64,000 bases of DNA from Paenibacillus macerans (GCF_900454495.1 NZ_UGSI01000002.1:1957001-2021000), one strand, 5' to 3'; positions 25,703 to 34,740 are shown, counted from the stretch's first letter. Notes: generated by a model not told the origin, from the letters alone. Numbers and translations are program-made.

Positions 25703-26932
25703 TTGGAAAAATTTAGTCTAGTTGTAATTTGTTTAACAAATAATTATGGTTATCATGATACATCGGTTCTTTTAAATAACTATTGTCTAGCTAATAAACC
25801 TATGGTTAATTTTGTAATTGAAAATGTAGAATCAATTGCGGATAAATTACTTTATTTAGGTAACACTCAAATGATAGAAAAAACATCACTTTCAAAAGAG
25901 GTAAATGGGATAAGTCATATAAATGAATTATTTCAGTATGTTCAAGAGTTGGAAAGTGGTTCGGTTTTGTTTATTGAACAAAATCAACCGCTCTGTAAAA
26001 CAAACAGATTATTAAGTCTTTTGTCAAATGATTCTTCAGAATATGATGCTTCGTATTTTTGTGATATTTCCAGTGAAAATTTGGCTGGGTTACCTAGAGT
26101 TGTTTCTATAAAAAAGGAAAAATTTCTTGAGATTTTACCTAATATAAAAAACTCCGAACCACTATTATCAAAAATAATAAAACTAGTTGAGATTAATGGT
26201 AGCCTAAAAGTTATAAATAATTCTAGTGTTACTGTAATTGACGAAAAAACACGTTCTATCGCAGAAAATACAATAAGGAAAGAATTAATTAGAAAATGGC
26301 AAAGACAAGGTGTTATTTTTGATGATCCTACATCTGTACAAATTGATGCATCAGTTAGAATACAACCTGGAGCAAGTATAGGTGCATACACTATAATACG
26401 TGGATGTTCAATAATTCAGTCCAACGCAAAAATTCATTCCTTTTCGCATATACAAAATGCATTAATATGTGAAGGAGCAGAAGTAATGATGTCTTATGTT
26501 ATAGATAGTACTCTCGAAAAGCACTCATCAGTTGGGCCGTATGCATTTCTGAGGGGAAATACGGTAATTAAAGATAAGGCTCAAATCGGAGCTTATAGTG
26601 AAATCAATGATTCAATCATTGGAGAGAAAAGTAAATGTAAACATTTTTCATATATTGGTCATACTAATGTTTCAAAAAACGTAAATATTGGGGCAGGAAC
26701 TATTACGTGTACATATGATGGTGTAAGAAAATACTCTTCTAAAATAGAAGAGGGAGCTTTTATTGGTAGTGGGACTTTACTGGTTGCTCCTGCAAATATT
26801 GGAAGAGGTGCTATTACTGGTGCAGGATCTGTTGTAACAAAAGAAGTATCTGAAGACACAGTAGTCTACGGAGTACCTGCAAAACCAATACCTAAAAAAC
26901 TAAATTCGAATGAGGGGGAAAAAAATGGTTAA
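25703..26932 (+). CDS. GlmU-like protein with degenerate nucleotidyltransferase domain (409 aa)
   Basis: The C-terminal 200 residues form a left-handed beta helix closely resembling the GlmU acetyltransferase domain (GPYAFLRGNTVIKDKAQIGA, HFSYIGHTNVSKNVNIGAGT, GAFIGSGTLLVAPANIGRGA). GlmU makes UDP-GlcNAc from glucosamine-1-phosphate. The N-terminal part lacks the GxGTRM loop needed for uridyl transfer, so only the acetyltransferase function can be expected. The start TTG 25703 follows AGGTGG; an earlier TTG (25655) lacks a site. It may N-acylate an amino sugar of the product, possibly with a non-acetyl donor. Confidence 0.75.
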   Translation: MEKFSLVVICLTNNYGYHDTSVLLNNYCLANKPMVNFVIENVESIADKLLYLGNTQMIEKTSLSKEVNGISHINELFQYVQELESGSVLFIEQNQPLCKTNRLLSLLSNDSSEYDASYFCDISSENLAGLPRVVSIKKEKFLEILPNIKNSEPLLSKIIKLVEINGSLKVINNSSVTVIDEKTRSIAENTIRKELIRKWQRQGVIFDDPTSVQIDASVRIQPGASIGAYTIIRGCSIIQSNAKIHSFSHIQNALICEGAEVMMSYVIDSTLEKHSSVGPYAFLRGNTVIKDKAQIGAYSEINDSIIGEKSKCKHFSYIGHTNVSKNVNIGAGTITCTYDGVRKYSSKIEEGAFIGSGTLLVAPANIGRGAITGAGSVVTKEVSEDTVVYGVPAKPIPKKLNSNEGEKNG

Positions 26933-27941
26933 TAGTATTAGTTTTAGTTCAGTCAACATGATTGAACTAAATGGTAAAAAGTTTATGAGAAAGATTGCAA
27001 ATGAAAACGAGAGACAGACAACAATAGATCAAATATTTTATTTGAAATGTTTACCAGAAAACATAAAAAAGTATTTTCCTAGGATTGAAGAATATACTAT
27101 AAACGATAGATATGTAAGTTATTTAATGCCGTTTTATAATATGCTGCAACTTGATGAGGCATTACTAAGTTCTTCAATTAAAAAGAATCAAATAATATTA
27201 GTATTAGAAAAATTGATTGATATTATGTTTTTGGAGATTTATCCCAAGTTTCATATACCAACTCCCAAAGATTATTTTCTAGTAATGCACTACAATAGGG
27301 CTATAAATAGAATTAAGTATCTACTCAATCAAAGAGCTGACTTATTTAATTTAATAAATTCACCGTATCTTATTATAAATGGAAAGGAATGTGTTAATGG
27401 AGCTAATTTATTGAACAAAATAGTTGACTCAAGTTATTTTAAATTATTGTCACCACCTTTTATTGGTTTAGTTCATGGTGACCTTGAAGCAAATCATATT
27501 ATGTTTGATTTTAAGAATAAAAGTGATATCGACATTATTCTACTTGATCCAAGAGTAACTAATAAGGGGGGGGATTTGGCCTACGATTTGGCAAAATTAT
27601 ACCAATCAATTGATGGTTATTCACATGAAATTCAACGTGGTTCGTTTAAATTTGACATCAACTACAGTGGAAAATATCCAGAGATATTGTTTTTAATTAA
27701 TGGCCATCGTGATTTTAAGGAATATAATCTTATAAAGAATCAATTGGATAAAAATATTAATAGGCATGCAACATACTCAGATTGTAGTAATTGGAAAGCA
27801 AGAACTTCATTTATAGAAGCAGTTCATTTTTTAAGCGCCCCACCCTTTTTTATGCATTCCCAAACTGACAGAATAGCAGAGGCATTATATATTCAGGGTG
27901 TATACTTATTAAATGAATTTGTTCAAAGTATTAATTTATAA
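26925..27941 (+). CDS. Aminoglycoside-phosphotransferase-like kinase (338 aa)
   Basis: GLVHGDLEANHIMFD contains the catalytic HGDxxxxN loop of APH/choline-kinase-like enzymes, and IILLDPRVTNKGGDLAYDLAKL carries the Asp of the metal-binding motif. These kinases phosphorylate small hydroxylated molecules, including antibiotics. The start ATG 26925 follows GAGGGGG and overlaps the GlmU-like gene by eight bases. A run of eight G at 27566-27573 lies inside the second motif. The protein may phosphorylate a sugar intermediate or protect the producer by modifying the product. Confidence 0.7.
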   Translation: MVNSISFSSVNMIELNGKKFMRKIANENERQTTIDQIFYLKCLPENIKKYFPRIEEYTINDRYVSYLMPFYNMLQLDEALLSSSIKKNQIILVLEKLIDIMFLEIYPKFHIPTPKDYFLVMHYNRAINRIKYLLNQRADLFNLINSPYLIINGKECVNGANLLNKIVDSSYFKLLSPPFIGLVHGDLEANHIMFDFKNKSDIDIILLDPRVTNKGGDLAYDLAKLYQSIDGYSHEIQRGSFKFDINYSGKYPEILFLINGHRDFKEYNLIKNQLDKNINRHATYSDCSNWKARTSFIEAVHFLSAPPFFMHSQTDRIAEALYIQGVYLLNEFVQSINL

Positions 27942-28184
27942 AAGGTAGGTATCTAACTGACTGTAATGTAAAATATAGTTCTTATCATTTAAAGTCTAGG
28001 GATTAGACGAGAAGTGGAGATAATTGTTGCATTAATCAATTTTTTGAGGATACTGCTCGAAAGGGTAAACTTTGGACCTAGCGATAGCTTTAATTTCCTA
28101 AAAAACTCTTGATTACAGATTCCATTAAGAGGGAATGTATTCAAAAGTGTGATACTAATATGTAAATAAAAATGGGAGAGATTT

Positions 28185-29000
28185 ATGAATTTAAATCCTA
28201 GTTTAGGACTGAATAACCATGGAGTTAACGTAGTTGATTTCGTTAGATTAGGGTCCTGGGGGAAAAAAAGAAAGTCAGTGGTCGTAGAAAGCCCTGTTCA
28301 GCTAGGTTTGGGAAGGATCGATAGTGGCCAGATAGGTGCATTCACGTATACCGGGCACAGTTCATATTATCTGCACGTCAATAGTATCGGTAGATTTTGT
28401 GCTCTTGGGCCAAGTGTTGTGACAGGATATGCTGAACATCCAACAGAGTCGCTGACGCCACATCCCATGTTTTCAGGGGAGTTTGACAAAACATGGAAAG
28501 CAGCAAAGGTACTTTATGACGACCCAGAGTTTACGAAAGTAATATGTAAAAAAATGGATGATCTAACATCAAGAAAGGGCCAAATTGATATAGGTAATGA
28601 TGTGTGGATTGGAAATGGTGCTTATATAGCTAGAGAAGTTAAAATTGGTGATGGTGCAATTGTTGGGGCAAGAGCTGTAGTTATTAAAGATGTGCCGCCA
28701 TATACGGTCGTCGGAGGGGTCGCTGCTAAAACCATTAAGCAAAGATTTAGTGATAAGATTGTTGAAAGACTTCTCGAGCTAAAATGGTGGGATTATGGCC
28801 CTGCAATTTTAAAAGGTGTTGATATCACTAATATAGAATCTACCATTTATGAAATTGAAAGCAGAATCTCAAAAGGGTTTTCTAAATATAATCCAGATAA
28901 AATTGAATTTGACTTAGCAGAAGATGCTATTTATGGTATACCATCAGCTACTAGTGAAAAAATATTAATTCATGATTTTACAAAGAGAATGGAAGATTAG
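28185..29000 (+). CDS. CatB-related xenobiotic/sugar O-acetyltransferase (271 aa)
   Basis: A hexapeptide-repeat enzyme with SSYYLHVNSIGRFCALGPS, DIGNDVWIGNGAYIAREVKI and VIKDVPPYTVVGGVAAKTI, the standard layout of CatB/Vat and lipopolysaccharide O-acetyltransferases. TGYAEHPTESLTPHPMF supplies the catalytic His region. GGGAGAG precedes the ATG. It is the last gene of the AT-rich island. It is separated by a 243-base gap from the kinase, and might acetylate the product or detoxify it. Confidence 0.85.
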   Translation: MNLNPSLGLNNHGVNVVDFVRLGSWGKKRKSVVVESPVQLGLGRIDSGQIGAFTYTGHSSYYLHVNSIGRFCALGPSVVTGYAEHPTESLTPHPMFSGEFDKTWKAAKVLYDDPEFTKVICKKMDDLTSRKGQIDIGNDVWIGNGAYIAREVKIGDGAIVGARAVVIKDVPPYTVVGGVAAKTIKQRFSDKIVERLLELKWWDYGPAILKGVDITNIESTIYEIESRISKGFSKYNPDKIEFDLAEDAIYGIPSATSEKILIHDFTKRMED

Positions 29001-29564
29001 ACCTTGGTTATAACATTTCATAGTAGGAAAACACGAATTAAGTGAATCATAGAATCACCTATAGACAAAGGTGAGTTGACGAACTGGATATAAAATTCCA
29101 TATAATTTGTGTTAATTTATGAGTTATTTTGTGCTAGAGATTACCTCTTAATTTGATTCCCTCTTAAGAAAATTTAGTGTTATTTCCTTCGATGTGACTC
29201 AATCATCGTCGTCGATAAATCGCTAGTAACAATCCTAAACTCGAGGCGAGGTGCGTGTCCTCTTCTGTTTACTGAGAAATATCAGAAGTTGCGAAAAGAG
29301 AAAATCTTGTGTTTACGATTCACTAAAATCACGGTGGGATCAATATTTCTCAATTATCAAATATATCATCAACTTGGGAAAGGTATTCCATGTGGAATCT
29401 TGGGCTAATTGCTCGTTTGAGGTAACCTTTTAAGAGTTCATAATTAATCATTTTGCGGTAGTGGTCCCAGTCAGTTATGTTTAAGGGACTTGTTAATCCT
29501 TTACGCAATCAGCCTTGGGTTGGCTAATGAATGCCTTTCTCCGCCACAGAAATGCCATCGTTTC
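29001..29564. other. Right edge of the island, no gene visible
   Basis: The sequence changes from AT-rich island DNA to mixed composition. I find only a short unsupported frame (29251-29433). A few AT-rich inverted motifs are present but no clear terminator. It ends where homology to sigK begins, so the right junction of the island should lie in this stretch. Confidence 0.5.
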
Positions 29565-29997
29565 ATTAAGGCGATCGAAAGCTTTCGGCCGAATAAGGGC
29601 ACGAAGCTGGCCACGTTCGCGGCCCGTTGTATCGAAAATTAAATCCTGATGCATTTGCGTTCGTTGAAGAAAACCCGAAAGGACGTGTCGCTGCACGATC
29701 GGAACGGATAAGGAAGGAAACGAAATTACGCTGATTGATATCCTGGGCACGGAGGCCGACGATGTCGTGGACCGGGTTCAGCTTAAAATGGAGAAGAGCA
29801 AGATCTACCGCAACCCCGACATTTTGGATGAACGCGAGCAGGAAGTGATCAAGGGACGGTTCGGCCTGGAGCACGGGGGCGAGGAGCGGACGCAGCGCGA
29901 AATTGCCAAGGAGCTCGGCATCAGCCGGAGTTATGTGTCACGGATTGAGAAAAGAGCGCTCATGAAGCTGTATCATGAGTTCTATAAGAAGAAATAG
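29565..29997 (+). pseudogene. Truncated, broken second copy of sigK
   Basis: The frame matches SigK from residue 88 (IKAIESF) to the end ([10 protein letters not shown]). It has no 5' part, a nonsense codon (CIEN-stop-ILMHL, TAA at about 29641) and a five-base deletion after LHD that breaks the frame before [13 protein letters not shown]. By eye its nucleotide sequence differs from the intact gene at roughly one base in five, with many silent GC-raising changes. It is therefore not a recent duplicate. It sits exactly at the far side of the AT-rich island from the intact sigK, as expected if one copy arrived with the island. Confidence 0.9.
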
Positions 29998-30034
29998 CAA
30001 GGGAAGTTGAGTTTCACGCTATAGGCAAAATCGG

Positions 30035-30080
30035 ATGGAAAGCAAAGGCGATGGAGAGATCCATCGCCTTTGCTTTCCAT
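30035..30080. terminator. Perfect 21-bp hairpin, bidirectional terminator
   Basis: Positions 30035-30055 and 30060-30080 are exact complements around a GAGA loop. They lie between the broken sigK copy (plus) and the broken VOC gene (minus), whose stop codon is just beyond. This is the usual place and shape for a terminator shared by convergent genes. Confidence 0.8.
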
Positions 30081-30081
30081 A

Positions 30082-30409
30082 TTAGCGTTTCGGCATTTTG
30101 CTCTCATCCATGTACAGCAGGTTCCAGCGATGACCGTCCAGGTCAGCAAATCCAGCGCCATACATCCAGCCGTCCGTTTCACTCGGCTTGCCAAAAATGC
30201 TTCCTCCGGCAACCTCAACTTTTCGGATAAAGTCATCTACTTCTTCTCTTCTTCCAGCCCCAATGGAGAATATGACCTCCGCGCAATGGGAAGTATCTGC
30301 GGTTTTTGAACCTGTAAATTTCTCAAACGTTTCATCCGGGAACAGCAGAATCGTTGTTTGGCCTATAACAATCTTTGGCCGGTAGGTTAATCCTGATTTC
30401 CTGTGACAT
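30082..30409 (-). pseudogene. VOC/glyoxalase-family protein with internal deletion
   Basis: The minus strand starts at ATG 30409 behind AGGAGG with MSQEIRINLPAK. It then jumps out of frame into VIGQTTILLFPDETFEKFTG and ends GFADLDGHRWNLLYMDESKM. The start and the C-terminal strands are those of bleomycin-resistance/glyoxalase-like proteins. About thirty residues are missing between them and the frame is broken, so the gene is inactive. It shares a terminator with the sigK remnant. Confidence 0.75.
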
Positions 30410-30976
30410 GGCAGCAGCCTCCTGGAATGTATTTTTAACTACTCCTACTATAACTTACTTCCAGCAGCAGAAGCGAATCTTATAATAGACAACTCAGGTT
30501 TGTTTGCTTTTTTTGTGAAAAATATTATAGACTGTTTTTTAGCGCTTTTGGTGCATTTATTCTGAAAGGGGAAGTAGTATGAACGCAAGGAGCAAACACA
30601 ACTCAAATATTCTGAAAATCTTGCGGGGATCGTGATATTTTTACACCTACCGCCATTGCGTTCATTGGAATAGCCGCCGTAAGCATCCGTATAGGTCGAA
30701 CCGCGCCCTAACCGGTCCAGGAGCTCATCGTAGACGGCGAAGTCAGCATTTTTTTCTCGTGCCGAGCTGAATCTGGCTCTCCCGGGTTATTGTATTTCAT
30801 AGGTTCGCCTCTCTCGTCTCTCTTGAATTCACAGATACATGAATCTAGGGTGATTCAGTAGTTAAGAAAATTAAACACTATTGTTTGATCCGTTACAATG
30901 GATCAGGCTTGAGAGTTAGTATGAAAATAAATAAATTAATATATGTGAATTCAATAGATGCGAATAGGAGCAGAGG
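30410..30976. other. Decayed intergenic region with one gene scrap
   Basis: Apart from the minus-strand remnant at 30620-30800, nothing is supported. The sequence just before 30977 includes AGGAT spacing suited to the ArsR-type gene and AT-rich promoter-like bases. Confidence 0.4.
30620..30800 (-). pseudogene. Remnant of an unidentified protein
   Basis: From ATG 30800 (after GAGAGAGGCGAAC) the minus strand encodes MKYNNPGEPDSARHEKK. It then continues, after a frame change, as DFAVYDELLDRLGRGSTYTD followed by AYGGYSNERNGG. The coding-like composition suggests a former gene, but I cannot name it. Confidence 0.3.
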
Positions 30977-31752
30977 ATGATCATCAAAGCGAACGGGGAA
31001 CCGAAATTTATACCGTTATACGAAGCGTTGGCCAGTGAAGTTAGGTGGAAAATCATGAGTCTCATTGCCGATCAAGAGATGAATGTGAAGGATATCGCGG
31101 ATCGTTTAGAACTGAGCCCTTCGATAGTCACCATGCATATCCGAAAACTCGAACAGGCCGGGCCCGTTGGAAGTCACCGGGTACGGTTAGGCGGAGGGAC
31201 GCACAAATTGTGTTTCCTCAAACAAAAATTCGTCGAAATCGAGCTGCCGACCGTCGGTTGCACGGCCAAGATCAGAGAGCAGAGCATTTCGGTGGGGCAT
31301 TACACCGCTTTTGAGGTTCATCCTACCTGTGGCCTCGGGACGCGCGCGAGAGAAATCGGAGTTTGGGACGACCCACGTTATTTCCTTGATCCGGAGCGGG
31401 TCCACGCCGCCGTTCTGTGGCTGGGGTGGGGCTATGTGGAATACAAAATGCCTAACTATCTGCTTGTCGATCAGACCGCGGAAGCCATCGAAATTTCAAT
31501 GGAGATCGCCTCGGAAGCTCCCGGGCTCGCCTTCGGATATTGAATTCACCTTCAACGGTGTCTCCCTTGGCACCTGGACAAGTCCGGCCGATTTCGGAAG
31601 AGCCGCGCGAGGGAAATATACCCCCGAATGGTGGCATCGAAATGTGAACCAGTACGGACTATGGGGGATTAACGCTCTACGGATCGGGATTCGGCAATCA
31701 CGATCAGGACATCCTCGTGCGCGTGTATCTTAAGGAGGATAAAAAGATGTAA
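30977..31752 (+). pseudogene. ArsR-type winged-helix regulator with two frameshifts
   Basis: The N-terminal 70 residues form a winged helix (YEALASEVRWKIMSLIA, MNVKDIADRLELSPSIVTMH, IRKLEQAG). The following region would be a ligand domain. The frame is lost near 31525, where shifting one base gives SPSDIEFTFNGVSLGTWTSP. It is lost again near a G5 run at about 31665, where another shift gives LTLYGSGFGNHDQDILVRVY to a TAA at 31750-31752. The reconstructed protein is about 258 aa. It lies opposite the GH27 gene and shares its terminator. It may once have controlled carbohydrate genes. Confidence 0.75.
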
Positions 31753-31785
31753 AGATCTCTGCCTCATCCCGAGGCAGAGATCTTT
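31751..31785. terminator. Perfect 15-bp bidirectional terminator
   Basis: AAAGATCTCTGCCTC and its complement flank ATCCC, with A and T runs on both sides. It separates the convergent regulator pseudogene and the GH27 gene. Confidence 0.85.
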
Positions 31786-31787
31786 CT

Positions 31788-33080
31788 TTACGGCTGCATC
31801 TTATAGAACCGATAGAGGCGCACTCCGTGCGGCGGCACAGCGGCCCGCAGCACGTCTGCCGTAAGCTCGGCCGGCGCTCCGCTCCACAGCTCGGTGCCTG
31901 CGGCAATACCTGTCAGGCCGATCCGCTCCAGAGGGAGGTCCAGCGGCAGCGGGTTTTCGCCTATGTTGAATACGGCAGCATAGCGGAAGCCTTCGGGATG
32001 CTCGGCTGTCCAAACGATGAGATCTCCTTGGCGCAACGCTTCCTTGGCTCCGCGGCTCTCCCGGTGCATGCGCAGCACCTCGCGGTTGGTCAGCAGCGAC
32101 AGCGTCCAGTCGTCGCAGTCCCGCAATTCGCCGCCAAAGATAAGCGGCGAGCGGAAGATGCTCCAGAGCGACATCATCGTCAGCTGCTCGTCGCGCGTGA
32201 ACCGGGTCCAGCGGTCCGAACCCCCGCCATCGACCGAACGAATGCCGATGTGGCCGAGCGGCAGCATGTCGCAGTCCGGCCAGGAGCCTGCCTCTGGTAC
32301 GCCCTGCCAAGCCCGGCAACGGTCGAACATATCCAGCAGGAGCGGCCACTGGTCCCAGAAGTCGTCCGTGATTCGCCACATGTTGGCATGCTCGGCAAAA
32401 ACGGTCGAGTATTCCACCGGAGCGGGGCCGGGAGACAGGCTCAGCACCATAGGCCGGCCGCAGCGTTCGATCGCCTTGGAGATCAGGGCGATCTCCGGCT
32501 GATGGGTGTCGTACAGCTTGGAAGCCGCGATGTCGTCCACCTTCACCAAGTCAACGCCCCACGCTGCGTACAGTTCAAAGAGAGAATCGTAATAGGCCTG
32601 GGCCCCTTCCTTCGAGGCATCCACGCCGTACATGTCCGTATTCCATGGACAGATCGAGTTCGTATGCGCAATATCGCGTGCCGTCGCGGTTGTACCCAGA
32701 ATTGGAGTGTGGGCGTGAACTGCCTGGCGAGGAATGCCGCGCATGATATGAATGCCGAATTGCAGTCCCAGGCTGTGTACATAATCGGCTAACGGCTTAA
32801 AGCCTTGGCCGCCCGCCGCGGAGGGGAACCGGTTTTCGGCAGGCATGAGCCGGGAATAATCATCCATCACGAGCGGAACAAACGGCCGGTATTGCGAGGA
32901 ATTCGCATAGGGCTCGTACCATTGAATATCGACGGTAATGTAGCTCCAGCCGAATGCTTTGAGGTGCTTCGCCATGTATTCCGCATTGCCCCGAATCTCG
33001 TCTTCCGTTACGGCCGCACCGTAGCAATCCCAACTGTTCCAGCCAAGCGGCGGAGTAGGCGCTGCAAGCTTATGATCCAT
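31788..33080 (-). CDS. Glycoside hydrolase family 27, alpha-galactosidase-like (430 aa)
   Basis: The start PPLGWNSWDCYGAAVTEDEI is the GH27/GH31-clan (clan D) signature. The nucleophile lies in VDLVKVDDIAAS, and the acid/base Asp in MWRITDDFWDQWP. A C-terminal beta domain ends the protein, which lacks a signal peptide and so acts in the cytoplasm on imported galactosides. ATG 33080 is preferred because AAAGGAG is eight bases upstream; TTG 33086 also fits the frame. The first 27 codons, the promoter and a scrap of the araC gene end are duplicated at 35005-35207. This shows that the gene originally sat directly behind the AraC regulator. Confidence 0.9.
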   Translation of the reverse strand: MDHKLAAPTPPLGWNSWDCYGAAVTEDEIRGNAEYMAKHLKAFGWSYITVDIQWYEPYANSSQYRPFVPLVMDDYSRLMPAENRFPSAAGGQGFKPLADYVHSLGLQFGIHIMRGIPRQAVHAHTPILGTTATARDIAHTNSICPWNTDMYGVDASKEGAQAYYDSLFELYAAWGVDLVKVDDIAASKLYDTHQPEIALISKAIERCGRPMVLSLSPGPAPVEYSTVFAEHANMWRITDDFWDQWPLLLDMFDRCRAWQGVPEAGSWPDCDMLPLGHIGIRSVDGGGSDRWTRFTRDEQLTMMSLWSIFRSPLIFGGELRDCDDWTLSLLTNREVLRMHRESRGAKEALRQGDLIVWTAEHPEGFRYAAVFNIGENPLPLDLPLERIGLTGIAAGTELWSGAPAELTADVLRAAVPPHGVRLYRFYKMQP

Positions 33081-33200
33081 TGCCAAGCTCCTTTACTGAT
33101 TAATTATTGCTCTTGCCATGTTCATCATAATAAAGGAGATTAGCGATATCTATAGTAATTTTGAAAGCCCGATAGTACAATATTGCGGTTAATCGAAGAA
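32998..33200. repeat. 203-bp direct repeat, copy 1 (GH27 5' end and promoter)
   Basis: This copy covers codons 1-27 of the GH27 gene, its leader and the last four codons of the AraC gene in reverse. It matches 35005-35207 over its entire length with about 11 differences counted by eye and no gaps. The two copies bracket an unrelated 1.8-kb segment. Confidence 0.9.
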
Positions 33201-33979
33201 TAAATTGTTACTACCGAAAACGTAGTTACCTCGTACTAAGCAAGCGATTAGAACTTTAGGTCATGCATGAACGGTGGGAAGACAAGAATATAGTGTTTTT
33301 AACAGACCGCGCCATGCTCGGTCTTATTAGGTCTATTCCATGTGAAATGAGATACGTTGGAACTATATTCACAAGTTTGTGTTTTTCTCGGTGTCGGAGG
33401 GAGAAACTTCACAGTGGGTAATTTTCCCTACTGTTAGGTGGACCTGCGATCCTCAGAATGTTCCGAAAAATATAAGCATGAATTAAGGATGAGACGAGAT
33501 TTTCATCATAGCCTGTGACCGAGACATTCATGGAAAGGTTAATTTGGTTTATAGACCACAGTAACGCTAGTGTACTCAACAGAAGAGATTAACCAACTAC
33601 CGTCAAGCATAATAGGCATTGTACAGATAAGAGCGTTAATCATGAGCAAGAATCTCCATGTGGAATTTTCTTTGAAATACGGAACATCTAGTATCGAATT
33701 TCAAGGATGTGGGAGTTTTCTCAAGAATTCTTGCGAAAATGGAAGATCTCCCCTTTCATTGATTGGGCATAAAAGGGCTTTTTGGGCGTAATTTCAAGTA
33801 TTTAGGAGATAACGTTCTTTTAAGGGAAATACTGGATTTTGGCTGAAAACAGCCATTTTTAGGGTTTGGGAAATTCTGTGAGCTACTGGTACACTTTAAG
33901 ACAAGGTCTATGAAAAGAAAGATAGAGAGAGTGGAAGTAGGATTTTGTGAAAAATATCCAATTGAAAAGAGGTTGAAAA
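33201..33979. other. Left part of the 1.8-kb insert, no gene supported
   Basis: Mixed, AT-rich sequence with only short frames. A weak hairpin (AGACCG/CGGTCT) lies near 33304-33325. The last bases hold the promoter and AGAGG site for the signal-peptide scrap at 33980. Confidence 0.4.
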
Positions 33980-34132
33980 ATGTTAAAAGCAATTAGAGGT
34001 ACGGCTGTTGTGCTTTCTTTAACCCTTGGAATCAGTGGTTTTTTGCCTATTGCTAATATCGCTAATCATAGTGCATACGCTTTATTGTTTTTTGTTCGAT
34101 TTATTTTTTTTTCGAAATACATCCAAATGTAA
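33980..34132 (+). pseudogene. Signal peptide of a secreted protein, cut off after about 34 residues
   Basis: AGAGGTTG lies upstream of ATG 33980. The first residues MLKAIRGTAVVLSLTLGISG begin a standard Sec signal ending SAYA. The frame then runs into the AT-rich 3' end of an opposing small gene and stops. The mature protein is missing, so this is the 5' end of a secreted-protein gene interrupted by rearrangement. Confidence 0.6.
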
Positions 34133-34266
34133 TATACTGCCCAAAATACTAATATAACTAGTGGTGATAGCGGTCTTAATTTTGGGGGTAAACTAAAAGC
34201 TAGTATTGCTGCAATTACCAGAAATGGAAGGACAAGAATCCAATATTTTTTGTCACGACGGAACAT
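34066..34266 (-). CDS. Small two-helix membrane protein (66 aa)
   Basis: A GGGAGG site precedes the ATG on the minus strand. The protein has a basic start (MFRRDKKYW), two hydrophobic helices (ILVLPFLVIAAILAF and LVILVFWAVYYIWMYF) and a basic tail. It overlaps the opposing signal-peptide scrap at its 3' end. No family recognised; it resembles the small membrane proteins common in Bacillales. Confidence 0.6.
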   Translation of the reverse strand: MFRRDKKYWILVLPFLVIAAILAFSLPPKLRPLSPLVILVFWAVYYIWMYFEKKINRTKNNKAYAL

Positions 34267-34462
34267 ACTTTAAACCTCCCTATATACATGCTCTCTTTTT
34301 ACCATTTTAACACAATGTTCTGAGATAAAGGAGATATTATCAACTTAAAGTTGTCATGAAGTATATGGCAGTTTTTCATTGTTCTCCACGCAAAATCATT
34401 TTGTGGAACATGTACTTTCTTATCTTCATCAACATTTTACCATAATATTCTTAGAAAGGGAG

Positions 34463-34520
34463 AAACCACTTAATATAAAAATGTCATGAACGTTCATGAC
34501 ATTTTTATATTAAGTGGTTT
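34463..34520. repeat. 58-base perfect palindrome
   Basis: Positions 34463-34490 are the exact complement of 34493-34520, and the central CG makes the whole unit self-complementary with no loop. It is AT-rich at its base and centred on TCATGAACGTTCATGA. It could extrude as a cruciform or act as a bidirectional terminator. It could also be the joined ends of a transposable element. Confidence 0.85.
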
Positions 34521-34573
34521 TAGCCAGTTGAATATGAGGAGCATGAAAAACAAAAACAACCTGCTTTGCGATG

Positions 34574-34740
34574 TGACCCCAAAAAGTTAGACAGTACAGG
34601 TTAGTCTGCCTTAAAGGCATGAGTTTGGTACAGTATGGGCTTATGCTTGTTAGCTTGTTTAATACGTTTGTTGTTGCAAGACACAAAGGTCGCTGCTCGT
34701 TAGAAGCACAAGGTATTCTTCGAACGTGACGACATCGATT
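34574..34740. mobile_element. Remnant of an IS3-family element end
   Basis: TGACCCCAAAAAGTTAGACA at 34574-34593 is the familiar terminal inverted repeat of IS3/IS150-group elements. The following 150 bases show no transposase frame, so only an end survives. The right border is not defined. Confidence 0.55.

Noticed and set aside
6165..29000. RiPP cluster (radical SAM plus peptide plus ABC exporters)
   Set aside because: No precursor peptide with a leader or core repeats lies near the radical SAM gene. The 32-aa peptide is a plain membrane helix, and most genes deal with sugars, nucleotides and acyl carriers.
6165..29000. Tunicamycin-type cluster
   Set aside because: Radical SAM, ACP, PIG-L and ABC genes are shared in kind. 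The amidinotransferase, TS-like, MurG-like, WbqC and ligase genes do not fit, and no TunA/TunD-like genes are recognised.
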